Assembly: GCF_900109545.1 (NCBI RefSeq)
Contig: NZ_FOAP01000015.1
Location: forward strand, 152,328 to 216,327
DNA: 64,000 bases
Reading direction: 5' to 3'
DNA from: Stigmatella aurantiaca
GTDB lineage: Bacteria > Myxococcota > Myxococcia > Myxococcales > Myxococcaceae
Part shown: in pieces, positions 52,277 through 60,669 of the stretch
Position numbering within the stretch: position 1 is the stretch's first letter
How the letters are laid out: the number at the start of each line of letters is the position of its first letter
The notes under the pieces: generated by a model
Databases searched by the model: none
Seen by the model: only the letters and a program-made list of their open reading frames with translations
Told to the model about the DNA's origin: nothing
Program-made: the position numbers and the translations under genes

Positions 52277-52935
52277 GGCCCGGCACGCTCGACACCCTGC
52301 TCGCGCAGGCCCCGCCCGCCAACGCCGCCGCCCTGCAGCGGGCCCTGGCCGGCGCGCGCGAGGAGCTCGCCCTGAAGCGGCCCGTCCGAAGGTGGCGCGC
52401 CCAGGCCGCCTGGGTCTTCACCGTGCCCGTGGCCCTGGTCCTCGTGACGGCCGGCATCCTGCTCGTGGCGGGGCAGACGTCGCTCCCCGTGCTGCTCGGG
52501 CGCGGGCCCCTGTTCGCGCTGCTGTGGCTCACCGCGGGCGTCTGCGCCTGGGGTGCCCTGTCCCCACTCGGGCGCCAGGCACGGCGCGTGGGCATCGCCC
52601 TGTCCGCCGTCAGCGCCGCTGTGCTCGTGCTCGGCCGCGCCACGCCCCATGCGGCCCCTACCCTCTCGGGCTGGGTGTGCACCGCCAGCCACGCCGGCGT
52701 GGCCCTGCTGCCCATGGCCGTGGCGCTGCTCACCCTGCGCAGCGCCGCCTTCCATCCCCTGCGGGCCCTGAACGCGGGCCTCGCCGTGGGCACCGCCGGC
52801 GCGCTCGTGGGCGAGCTGGCCTGTACGCAGGACTGGCGCCATGTCGCTGGCTACCACCTGTCCGCCTGGGCCCTCGTCGCGGGGGTATCGCTCGTGCTCT
52901 CCAGGTTCCTCAAACCCCGCTCCTTCGCGCCATGA
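52273..52935 (+). CDS. NrsF-like (DUF1109-type) membrane anti-sigma factor
   Basis: 220 aa; ATG overlaps the sigma stop. A short cytoplasmic N-terminus (about 1-45) and six hydrophobic segments, with Cys in the loops (TAGVCAWG, LSGWVCTASH, GELACTQDWRHVAGYH). The Cys and the coupling to a sigma factor fit the NrsF anti-sigma family, which in Caulobacter senses metal or oxidative stress through Cys residues. It would keep the sigma factor at the membrane until triggered. Six-helix topology read from hydrophobicity only. Confidence 0.8.
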   Translation: MRPGTLDTLLAQAPPANAAALQRALAGAREELALKRPVRRWRAQAAWVFTVPVALVLVTAGILLVAGQTSLPVLLGRGPLFALLWLTAGVCAWGALSPLGRQARRVGIALSAVSAAVLVLGRATPHAAPTLSGWVCTASHAGVALLPMAVALLTLRSAAFHPLRALNAGLAVGTAGALVGELACTQDWRHVAGYHLSAWALVAGVSLVLSRFLKPRSFAP

Positions 52936-53237
52936 TCCGAGACCCTTCGCTCATCCTCACCGTGGACGTGGAGGGCGCCCCCGTGCGCATCGGCGAGCGC
53001 GTGCGGATTGTCCCCGCCTCGCCGGAGGGCTCCGTGGATGAGCGGTTCCTCGGCCACACGGGCATCGTCGTGGCCCTGGTGTTCGACGACCCGTGGCTTC
53101 AGTACCCCGCGGATCCGCTCATCCGGGTGCGCGTCTCCGGGCTGGGTGAGGACCTGTTCTTCGTCCGCGAGCTCGAAGGGATTTCCGAACGGACCGGGCT
53201 TCTGCGCCGGGCCAGCCCTCCCGCCTGGGCGTGCTAG
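52932..53237 (+). CDS. Small soluble protein coupled to the ECF sigma operon
   Basis: 101 aa; ATG overlaps the anti-sigma stop by 4 bases, so it is the third gene of the operon. A small beta-rich protein (LILTVDVEGAPVRIGERVRI, LGHTGIVVALVFDDPWLQYP, IRVRVSGLGEDLFFVRELEG) with one C-terminal Cys. It resembles KOW/SH3-like barrels in strand pattern, but that is weak. No family recognised. Coupling suggests a role in the sigma response. Confidence 0.65.
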   Translation: MIRDPSLILTVDVEGAPVRIGERVRIVPASPEGSVDERFLGHTGIVVALVFDDPWLQYPADPLIRVRVSGLGEDLFFVRELEGISERTGLLRRASPPAWAC

Positions 53238-53258
53238 AATGGGGGCGTCCCTGACACC

Positions 53259-53918
53259 TCAGCGCTGGGGGCGCCACCAGAGTCCCTTCAAGCCGGCGGC
53301 GTCACACGCCCGCTTCGCCTCCTCCGAGAAACAGTAGTAGAGCAGCTCGGGGACGAAGAACACCGGAGGGAAGCCGCCTTCGGGCTCGCGCAGCGCGAGG
53401 TGCCCGGCGGCGCCTCGGCCCAGATGCTTCTTGCCGCTCTGACTGAAGGGTACGCCCTGAACGAGGGTGGCTTCGCGGTCGAGGCAGTCCACCGGGCTCA
53501 GCACCTGCAGGATGACAAAGCCGTCATTCCGCAAGGCGGGGTCCTGCACCTGGTACCAGGTGCGCCGGCCCGTGTCCGGGTCCTGAACGAGGTGTTTGAT
53601 CCTCTCCGAGTAGATGACGGTGGGGATCAACCGGCACGGAAAGGGTCTCACGGACTCGAGCACCCGCACCATCCGCTTGGAGAGGATCAGGAACCCCATC
53701 GGGGAGGTGCCGATGTGATCGAGCGAGGCCACGTTCTCCAGCTTCCCGACGAACTCGATGACCTCGGGAACGCCTTCCCGCCCGTGGTAGTCCATGTCAG
53801 GCCGGAAGAAGCGCGCGTCCTCGAAGCCCTCGAACTCGATGAGGACCGCGTCGTAGAGGATCTCCGGCGACTCCTCCTCTTGGATGTGCGAGGTATCGGC
53901 CGACAGCGCGTAGATCAT
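53259..53918 (-). CDS. Imm11-like (DUF1629) immunity protein
   Basis: 219 aa; ATG overlaps the toxin stop (ATGA). Pattern of the Imm11/DUF1629 family: HIGTSPMGFLILSKRMVRVL, CRLIPTVIYS, GFVILQVLSPVDCLDREATL, HLALREPEGGFPPVFFVPEL and the ending EEAKRACDAAGLKGLWWRP. These proteins neutralise toxins encoded directly upstream. Cytoplasmic, no signal. Identity is from pattern memory; the toxin pairing is seen in the sequence. Confidence 0.78.
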   Translation of the reverse strand: MIYALSADTSHIQEEESPEILYDAVLIEFEGFEDARFFRPDMDYHGREGVPEVIEFVGKLENVASLDHIGTSPMGFLILSKRMVRVLESVRPFPCRLIPTVIYSERIKHLVQDPDTGRRTWYQVQDPALRNDGFVILQVLSPVDCLDREATLVQGVPFSQSGKKHLGRGAAGHLALREPEGGFPPVFFVPELLYYCFSEEAKRACDAAGLKGLWWRPQR

Positions 53919-56617
53919 GCGTAGGAGAACTCCCCGGCGGGCCGGACCTCGAGCATCGCCAGCTTCTTGCCCACCAGGATGCCATCCTCGATGAGCTCCT
54001 TGGTCACCTCGGACGGCAGACGGTTGGTCTCGATGGCGTCGCGCAACCGCTTCTCGACTTCGAGGATCGCCCGGTCAATCACCTCGGGGGGGACCTCGCG
54101 AAGCGCCCTCTTCCCGCTCTCGGCCACTGCACCTTCCATCGCGTCATCAAGCATCTCGACCACATACCGGCTGTATTTGTTATGGCTGCCCAGGTGCATG
54201 AGCAGCCCTTCCTGGTTCGGGGCGGAGGGCATGTCGAGCATGTTCGTCCCGCGGTCAATCGTGTATTTCTCGAGCCGCTCGAGGGCCTGCTTCACCAGCG
54301 GGTGGCTCTGGGCGATCTCGTCTGGAATGAGGTGGTGGAGCTGGTTGCCTTTGGCGAGGCGGGCCGCCGCGGCGTCTCGCGCTGCCTTGCCGTGGGTCTG
54401 CTCGATGAGGTCCAGGTAGTTCTTCCGGTAGCGGCTGTGCACGCTGATGCGGACCGTCTTGCCCGACTGAAGCATGATGATGCCGTCCTTGGAGACGGTG
54501 ACCGCGGCCAGCTCGTCCTTGCCGCCGAGGCGGCGCAGGCGGAACGGTTGACTGCCCTCCTTCATCACCTCCAGCTGATAGCCCACCGCCTCCAGCTCCT
54601 TCTTGAGCGCTGCGAACTCGGGCGAGCCCGGCTTGGGAATCTTGCGCCCGATGAAGTCCTTGAGCTTCTCCCAGTGGGGCAGGTGCTGCGCCAGCTTCTC
54701 CAGCGCCTCGCCTTCGGGGGGAATCTCCGGGTCCAGCTTGGGCTTCATCCTCGCGGCGTTGTTCGCGACCCCCGAGGCGGGGGCGGACAGCGGATTGAGC
54801 GGCAACTTCACGGCGGCAGCGACGGTGATGCCCGAGTCGAACACGGGCACCGTTCCGCCCCCCGCGATCTGCACCATGGCCAGGCGGGGCGGGCTGAACT
54901 TCAGGCCCTGGGTTATCTTCAGCGCGCGTCCCGTGTTCGTCTTGGCGCCGAGCAGCGAGAGCGCGGCCATGGCGATGTTCACCACCATGTGGAGGAAGGA
55001 CTTGCTGGCCGCTTCGAGCTTCTGCGCGTCCCCGTTGGCCTCCCAGGCCTGGACGATCCAGGCCTTGGCGTGCGTGAGGGCCACCCCCGAGGCCTCGATC
55101 ATGCCCTGGACGCCGAAGGCGGCCAGCCCGAGCTGGATGACGGCGGCCGCCAGTTGGCCAACGCCCGTGGGCGAGGCCGCCAGGAAGGTGGAGACCGCCT
55201 CCGCCAGGATGAAGAGCGCCACGATTCCGGCGATCTTCTCCCAGTTCTCCTTGATCGCATCCGCGTACACGCCGGCGATCTCGGAGAAGAACTGGTGTGA
55301 CATCTCCACGGAGGCGATGAGGTCCTGGAGGTGCCGTCCCACCTCCTGGGCCTTGGCCACCATCCCTCCGGTGATGGAGCCCGATGCGACGAGGTCTTGG
55401 AGCGTGTTGGCGAAGCCCACGCTGACGAGCCAGATCCGGCTCCCGGCGACCAGCCGCACGTCCCCGTGGACGCGCTGCACGCCCGTCCGGCCCGCCTCCT
55501 GGTTCACATGGAGGATGACGTTCTCGTAGAAGCGCAGGTCCCGGCCTGGCTCGATGGCCTGGTGATAGATGCGAGCGGCGAGGGGCTCCAGTCTATCGCC
55601 GGGTTGGACGCAATAGAGCGTAGCGGCGGGCTCGGGGAGCGCGGTGGTGATACGAAATCCCTGCACATACCCCTGGAGCAGGGTGCCTTGGGTGAAGGCC
55701 GTCACGTGGAGCCACTCAGGACTCTGGGGATGGGGACCGGTGAGGAAGACGCGGGTGCCGGGCGGCAGGGGCCGGGTTGTCAGACACTGAGAGCCGGGCT
55801 GCTCGGCCGGGCTCGTCCGGATGTTGGCGCCCTCTTTGTGGTCAATGAATCCGGGACCGAAGTCCTTCTTGAGCGCGGCGCGGGTCTCCTGCTGGCGCAG
55901 GACTTCGTCCTGGAAGAGCCCTCGGAGCAGCTGATCCTCTGCCGCCGCCTGGGTCCCCGCGTACGCGCGGCCGGTGCGCCGCTTGAACTCGGTGTCCACC
56001 TGCTTGCGGATTGCCTCCTTGTCCGTCTTGAGGCGCCCCTCGAGCCGCGCGGCCCTCTCGGCGGCCGCCTTCTTGAAGGACGCCACGTCCTTGCCAGCCC
56101 TGGCGGCCAGCACGCCCTCGTACAGTTCCGCGCTGATGCGCACCTTTTTGACCCGCGCGCGAATCTCGGCGTCCGTGAGCGTGAAGACACCGCTGATGGC
56201 CGCATGCCGCTGGGCGATGAGCGCCTTGGCCTCCTGCCGCGTCAGGGAGAAGACCTGCATGCAGGCCAGGATCACGAACTCGTCTTTGCCGACAGGGCCC
56301 GAGAGCGCCACCTGGAACGGACCGTAGTAGCGCGTGGCCATGTCGCCGGTGACAGACACCCGGCTCAGGCCGATGAGCCGCTCCTGAGCGAAGGCGGACT
56401 GGACCTGCTCCTGGACCGTGAGCTTGTCGGCCAGCATCGACCGGGAGACCCCTATCGAGACGGCCATCTCCTGCAGTTGATGGTCCCTGAGGGCGCTGGA
56501 GAGGGAGAGGAACGAGCGGCGCTCCCGTTTGTTCTGGGCGCGCTGGCTCTCTTCGGCTGTGAGCGCCCGCACATGGATGATGATGGCGTCCGGCGTGGTC
56601 CAACGGCTCTGGCTCAT
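53915..56617 (-). CDS. Polymorphic toxin with C-terminal AHH nuclease domain
   Basis: 900 aa, ATG at 56617. The N-terminal third (about 1-250) is helical, charged and unassigned. Residues about 265-330 look SH3-like (GANIRTSPAEQPG) and 330-400 LysM-like (TLYCVQPGDRLEPLAARIYH). Hydrophobic helices at about 445-540 could aid translocation. The C-terminal domain has NQLHHLIPDEIAQSHPL (His761-His762) and LMHLGSHNKYSRYVVEML, the AHH variant of the HNH/endonuclease VII family. No secretion signal, so delivery by a type VI or related apparatus is likely. Immunity gene overlaps directly downstream. Confidence 0.82.
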   Translation of the reverse strand: MSQSRWTTPDAIIIHVRALTAEESQRAQNKRERRSFLSLSSALRDHQLQEMAVSIGVSRSMLADKLTVQEQVQSAFAQERLIGLSRVSVTGDMATRYYGPFQVALSGPVGKDEFVILACMQVFSLTRQEAKALIAQRHAAISGVFTLTDAEIRARVKKVRISAELYEGVLAARAGKDVASFKKAAAERAARLEGRLKTDKEAIRKQVDTEFKRRTGRAYAGTQAAAEDQLLRGLFQDEVLRQQETRAALKKDFGPGFIDHKEGANIRTSPAEQPGSQCLTTRPLPPGTRVFLTGPHPQSPEWLHVTAFTQGTLLQGYVQGFRITTALPEPAATLYCVQPGDRLEPLAARIYHQAIEPGRDLRFYENVILHVNQEAGRTGVQRVHGDVRLVAGSRIWLVSVGFANTLQDLVASGSITGGMVAKAQEVGRHLQDLIASVEMSHQFFSEIAGVYADAIKENWEKIAGIVALFILAEAVSTFLAASPTGVGQLAAAVIQLGLAAFGVQGMIEASGVALTHAKAWIVQAWEANGDAQKLEAASKSFLHMVVNIAMAALSLLGAKTNTGRALKITQGLKFSPPRLAMVQIAGGGTVPVFDSGITVAAAVKLPLNPLSAPASGVANNAARMKPKLDPEIPPEGEALEKLAQHLPHWEKLKDFIGRKIPKPGSPEFAALKKELEAVGYQLEVMKEGSQPFRLRRLGGKDELAAVTVSKDGIIMLQSGKTVRISVHSRYRKNYLDLIEQTHGKAARDAAAARLAKGNQLHHLIPDEIAQSHPLVKQALERLEKYTIDRGTNMLDMPSAPNQEGLLMHLGSHNKYSRYVVEMLDDAMEGAVAESGKRALREVPPEVIDRAILEVEKRLRDAIETNRLPSEVTKELIEDGILVGKKLAMLEVRPAGEFSYA

Positions 56618-56696
56618 GCATGGCCCCAGGCAGGAACAGGACTTCCTCGTCCGTCTGAGAGGATAGGCCGGATGTCTCTGCCTTTCGAGAGGCCCC

Positions 56697-58091
56697 TCAC
56701 CGCAGGGCCACCGTCCCGGCCCGCCACTCCGCGGTGCTCCAGCGCTGGAAGGTGCCCGAGTCCTGGGGCCGCCCGGCGCTGGCCACGGGCATCAGCGTGT
56801 CGCGCTTGAGCACCTGGAAGGAGGTCTGCACCTTGCCCTCCACCTGCGCCTCGCGCGCCACCAGCAGCCGCGTGCCGTCCGGGGTGAAGCCCGCCAGCTC
56901 CACGTAGCCCAGCCCCGGCTCCGTGGACGCCGGCGACAGCGTGTCCAGCCGCCACTCCGCGCCCTCCTGGTGGAACACCCACAGCTCCGTCCACCCCTCC
57001 AGCATCTGCACCGCCACCGTGACGGCCGAGCCGTCCGAGGCCCTCCGAAGGGAGCCCGGCCACACCACGCCGTAGGTGCAGCGCTCGGCGAGCGGTGTCT
57101 CTCCCTCGCCCAGGCGCAGGCACGTCTCGCCCAGCCCCCGGGAACTCAGCTCCAGCACCGGCCCCGCGCCCGTGCGCTCCGGCACCCGCTCCGAGGCCCA
57201 CCGCGAGGCCCCCACCCGCACCGCCGCCACCGCGTAGGCCGAGCGGTCCTCCTCCGCCAGCTCCGACTTCAGCACGCGCGCCAGGGACTCCACGGCGCGC
57301 TCACTGGCCTGGGCGCTCGCCTCCGCCTCCCCGCGCCGCGCCCGGTGGTAGGCCAGCGCCGCGAACACCTCCGCCCGCCGCAGGTGCAGCCGGTTCGCCT
57401 GCCACGCGGGCAGCTCCGCGGTGTCCACCTGCTCCAGCACCTCGCCCCGCCACACGTCGATGGCCTGGCGCTGCACCGGCCCCAGCGCCGGATCCACGCA
57501 CTCCGGCCGCGTCAGCGCGAGCGCCGCCCGGAGCCTCGCCTCCGGGCTCCCCCCCAGCGCCAGCACCCGGCGGAACGCCTCCCCGTCGTAGCAGATGCGC
57601 GTGCGCCCCTCCGCCTCCAGGCTCACCAGCTTCACCCCGTACGCCCCCGCCACCTCCAGGTGTGCCGCCAGCGTCTCGTCGGTGCTCTTGCGCACCGAGG
57701 CCCTCCGGGCCAGCCGCTCCGCCAGCGTCCCCAGCGCATCGAACAGCCCGGGCCCCACCTCGTTCGCGGGCGCCGCGCGCAAGAGCGCCGCCGCGTAGCC
57801 GATGCCCAGCGCCTCCGCGCCCGGCGTGTCCTTGTGGAACTCCAGCAATGCCCGGAGCGCCGGCACGCTCTGCGCGTCCAATGGGTAGACGCGGACCTGG
57901 TGCGCGCGCACGTAGCCGGGGCGCTCGCGGCGGTGGTCGTACACCTGGAGGTAGCCCTGGCGCTCCCCCCGGACTTCCAGCCACTCCCCCTGCCAGAGCG
58001 TGGCCTGGCGGGTGGCCGCCTCCTGGGGGGCCGCGCGCAGGGAGACCGGATCCTGAACGACAATGGCGATGGTGAGCAGCGTGGCGAGCAT
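56697..58091 (-). CDS. Exported SH3-like hypothetical protein paired with SPFH gene
   Basis: 464 aa; ATG at 58091 with GGGGAGGAATAGG upstream, 3 bp after the SPFH stop. A short hydrophobic N-terminus (MLATLLTIAIVVQDPVS) may be a signal. An SH3-like start (TLWQGEWLEVRGERQGYLQV, RRERPGYVRAHQVRV) is followed by a helical TPR-like region (about 80-290) and a C-terminal beta region (about 300-464) with Trp/Tyr strands (GVVWPGSLRRAS, WTELWVFHQEGAEWRLD). Three Cys. Function unknown; the tight coupling suggests it works with the SPFH protein. Confidence 0.7.
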   Translation of the reverse strand: MLATLLTIAIVVQDPVSLRAAPQEAATRQATLWQGEWLEVRGERQGYLQVYDHRRERPGYVRAHQVRVYPLDAQSVPALRALLEFHKDTPGAEALGIGYAAALLRAAPANEVGPGLFDALGTLAERLARRASVRKSTDETLAAHLEVAGAYGVKLVSLEAEGRTRICYDGEAFRRVLALGGSPEARLRAALALTRPECVDPALGPVQRQAIDVWRGEVLEQVDTAELPAWQANRLHLRRAEVFAALAYHRARRGEAEASAQASERAVESLARVLKSELAEEDRSAYAVAAVRVGASRWASERVPERTGAGPVLELSSRGLGETCLRLGEGETPLAERCTYGVVWPGSLRRASDGSAVTVAVQMLEGWTELWVFHQEGAEWRLDTLSPASTEPGLGYVELAGFTPDGTRLLVAREAQVEGKVQTSFQVLKRDTLMPVASAGRPQDSGTFQRWSTAEWRAGTVALR

Positions 58092-58094
58092 GGC

Positions 58095-59441
58095 CTATTC
58101 CTCCCCGTACTCGGACGGCTCTTCGGACGGCTCTTCGGACGGCGCTTCTTCGGACGGCTTGGGGACCTGCGAGTACGTGGGGCCCGGGGGCGCGCGGTTC
58201 GCGTACCGCGCCTCCTGCGGCTGTCCCAGCAAGCCCCCGGCGATGAAGCCTCCGGCCTGGGGCGGCGCGATGATGACCTGAATTTTATCGGACAGCTTGT
58301 CCGCGAGCGTCTTCTGGATGAGCAGGGGGTTGCGGCTGATGAGGTCCGCGTCCCGGGCGAGCTGCTCGGAGGCGGCCTTGCCCGTCACCTCCACGCGGTA
58401 GGCATCCGACTCGGCGAGCTTGCGGCGGGCATCCGCCTCGCCCGAGGCCTCGATGCGGCGCGCGTCCGCCTCGGCGCTCGCCTGGGTGAGCCGGCTCACC
58501 TTGGAGGCCTCCGCCTCCAGCCGCCGCTGTTCGATCTCCTTCTCCTTGAAGGGCAGCACGTGGCGCATGGCCTCCGCCTTGGCCTTGGCGGCGATGATCT
58601 CCTCGTTGCCCGCCGCCTCCGCGCTCTTCTCGCGGCGCACCTTCTCCGCCTCCGCGTCCAGCTCGGACTCCTTCACCTGCTTGGACTTGAGCTCCAGCGT
58701 GTAGCGCATCTTCTCCGCGCGCAGCTCCTCCGCCAGCAGCGCCTCCACCCCCGTCCGGTACTGCTGCGGCAGGTCCACGTTGCCCAGGGTGATGGAGCGC
58801 AGCACCACGCCGTCCTCCTTCAACAGGGGGGCAATCTCCGCGGTGAGGTCCTTCTGAATCTGCGCCCGGTGCGTGGCGAAGATTTCGCGGACCGTGTGCT
58901 GGGCGAAGTGCCGGCGCAGCACGCCATCCACCACGGGCTCGACGACTTCACGGCCCACGTCTCCCGGCAGCCGCTGGGCCAGCTCGGGGATGCGCGCCGG
59001 GTCCAGCGCATAGCGCAACGTGACTTCGATGCCGATGGACAGCCCCTCCGCCGCCTGGAAGGGCGCAGGGCCGTCGGCGCTCAGGCTCCGCTCGGTCCGG
59101 TACACCTGGTCCTTCAAGCTATAGAGGTAGAGGCGGTGCACGTGGGGAAGCCTGACGACCCATCCCTCGCGCACCTCCGAGGAGCCGCCCGTGAGCAGGT
59201 TCACCCGGATGCCCACCTGGGCGGGCTCAATCATCTGCACCGGCGGGTGGGCCACCAGCGTGCTCCCCACGGCCACCAGCCCCCCGGCCGTCACCAGCCC
59301 CGCGCTGAGCCACCGGCCCTGCCGCGTCATCACCAGCCAGCGCAGGCTGGCCACTGCCGCGGCCACCAGCGCCACCATCGACGCCGTCACCGCGGCGCCT
59401 CCCTGCTTCACCACATCCTTAAGCTTCTCTTGGAATTTCAT
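58095..59441 (-). CDS. SPFH/Band 7 (prohibitin/flotillin-like) membrane protein
   Basis: 448 aa; ATG at 59441 with GGGAGGG 6 bases upstream. N-terminal hydrophobic segments (about 17-65), then the SPFH domain (about 75-260: VGIRVNLLTGGSSEVREGW, VTLRYALDPARIPELAQR, REIFATHRAQIQKDLTAEI, VVLRSITLGNVDLPQQYR). A long charged Ala/Glu coiled coil (about 262-385) and a hydrophobic patch (IQVIIAPPQAGGFIAGGLLG) follow. The C-terminus is a short acidic Ser-Glu-Glu repeat, encoded by a repeated DNA motif near 58110-58160. SPFH proteins form ring or cage scaffolds in membranes. Divergent from the pseudokinase gene. Confidence 0.88.
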   Translation of the reverse strand: MKFQEKLKDVVKQGGAAVTASMVALVAAAVASLRWLVMTRQGRWLSAGLVTAGGLVAVGSTLVAHPPVQMIEPAQVGIRVNLLTGGSSEVREGWVVRLPHVHRLYLYSLKDQVYRTERSLSADGPAPFQAAEGLSIGIEVTLRYALDPARIPELAQRLPGDVGREVVEPVVDGVLRRHFAQHTVREIFATHRAQIQKDLTAEIAPLLKEDGVVLRSITLGNVDLPQQYRTGVEALLAEELRAEKMRYTLELKSKQVKESELDAEAEKVRREKSAEAAGNEEIIAAKAKAEAMRHVLPFKEKEIEQRRLEAEASKVSRLTQASAEADARRIEASGEADARRKLAESDAYRVEVTGKAASEQLARDADLISRNPLLIQKTLADKLSDKIQVIIAPPQAGGFIAGGLLGQPQEARYANRAPPGPTYSQVPKPSEEAPSEEPSEEPSEYGEE

Positions 59442-59625
59442 GAGTGCCCTCCCTGTCCTGGAGGCATTGCAGGAAGAGGGCCCACGCGCGGGACAGGCCG
59501 CGCCGCTCCACGCGCCCCCTTCGCCCGTGGGTCCACGGACGCAGGGTGCGGCTGCCTGCCCCCACGGGACACGTACGGATGCGTCCCGCCGTCCACGGCG
59601 CCGGGCTATGCTCGCGCGCACCCGC

Positions 59626-60645
59626 ATGAACTATGAGCTGCTGAAGTGTCCGGGCTGTGGCGCGAACTTCCCGCCCCCCGCCTATCTCTGGGGCTCGCTC
59701 ACGTGCGCGTACTGCGGCGCCACGGCCGTGGCCGCCACCGGGGGCTGGCCCCTCGCGCCGCCGCCCCCGCCCGAGACGCCCTACGCCCCGCACCTGCCCC
59801 GCGCCACCGTGGCGGGCGTCCGCTACGCCGTGCTCGGGCGGCTGGGCCGGGGGGACAGCAGCGACGTGTTCCTCGTCCGCCGGGACTCCCGGCTCAGCGA
59901 GCTGGGGGTGCTCAAGGTGGTGCGGGCCCAGGAGGATGCGCCTCTCATCGCGCGAGAATTCGAGCTCCTCCGCGAGCTGATGGACAGCAAGGCCCAGGGC
60001 GCCGAGCACTTCCACAGGCTCCTGCCCCAGCCCGTGGCCCAGGGGCCGGTGAAGGATCCCGAGGGCACCCCGCGGGCGGCGGCCGTGTACCGCTGGCGGA
60101 GCGGCTTCCAGCACACCTTCTCCGAGGTGCTCGAGGCGTCCCCCGCGGGCGTGGACCCCCGCGCGGCCGTGTGGATGTGGAAGCGCGTGCTGGAACTGCT
60201 CACGTTCGTCCACGCCAGCGGGTACGTGCACGGGGCCGTGCTCCCCCCGCACCTGCTCGTCCACCCGAGGGACCATGGCGTGGTGCTGGTGGGCTGGGGG
60301 TGCGCGGTGCGCTTCGCCTCGCGCCAGCCCCTGCCCGCCTGGAGCCAGCGCCACCGGGCCTTCTACCCCCCGGAGGTCTGGGACGGCGCGCCCCCCACCC
60401 CCGCCACGGACCTGGCCATGAGCGCGCGCTCGCTCGTGGCCGTGCTCGGCGGGGACCCGGAGACCGGGAACGTGCCCACGGCCGTGCCCCCGCCGCTGGC
60501 GGACCTGTTGAAGCAGCAGGTGAACCCAGGCCACCGCAAGGCCCTGGACGATGCGTGGACGTTGAAAGAACAGCTCGATGCCGCCGCGAAGGAGGCCTTC
60601 GGGCCCCCGCGGTACACCCCCTTCACCCTGCCCGGGTGGCGCTGA
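59626..60645 (+). CDS. Zinc-ribbon pseudokinase
   Basis: 339 aa; ATG at 59626 (MNYELLKCPG; another at 59608). A four-Cys zinc ribbon (C8, C11, C27, C30), a Pro linker and a protein-kinase-like domain. The Gly-rich loop GRLGRGDSSDVFLV and Lys97 in GVLKVVRA are kept, with Glu111/113 for the C-helix. The catalytic HRD is HGA (YVHGAVLPPHLLV, residues 201-212; Asp and Asn lost) and DFG is GWG (LVGWGCAVRF, 223-225). It probably cannot transfer phosphate and would act as a regulated scaffold. Followed by the VWA gene after 24 bp. Confidence 0.82.
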   Translation: MNYELLKCPGCGANFPPPAYLWGSLTCAYCGATAVAATGGWPLAPPPPPETPYAPHLPRATVAGVRYAVLGRLGRGDSSDVFLVRRDSRLSELGVLKVVRAQEDAPLIAREFELLRELMDSKAQGAEHFHRLLPQPVAQGPVKDPEGTPRAAAVYRWRSGFQHTFSEVLEASPAGVDPRAAVWMWKRVLELLTFVHASGYVHGAVLPPHLLVHPRDHGVVLVGWGCAVRFASRQPLPAWSQRHRAFYPPEVWDGAPPTPATDLAMSARSLVAVLGGDPETGNVPTAVPPPLADLLKQQVNPGHRKALDDAWTLKEQLDAAAKEAFGPPRYTPFTLPGWR

Positions 60646-60669
60646 GCCCCGGCGCCAAGGAGAGACACG

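Noticed and set aside
58105..58165. Short repeated DNA motif, considered as a direct-repeat array
   Set aside because: It encodes the Ser-Glu-Glu repeat tail of the SPFH protein, with units too short and no spacers, so not CRISPR.
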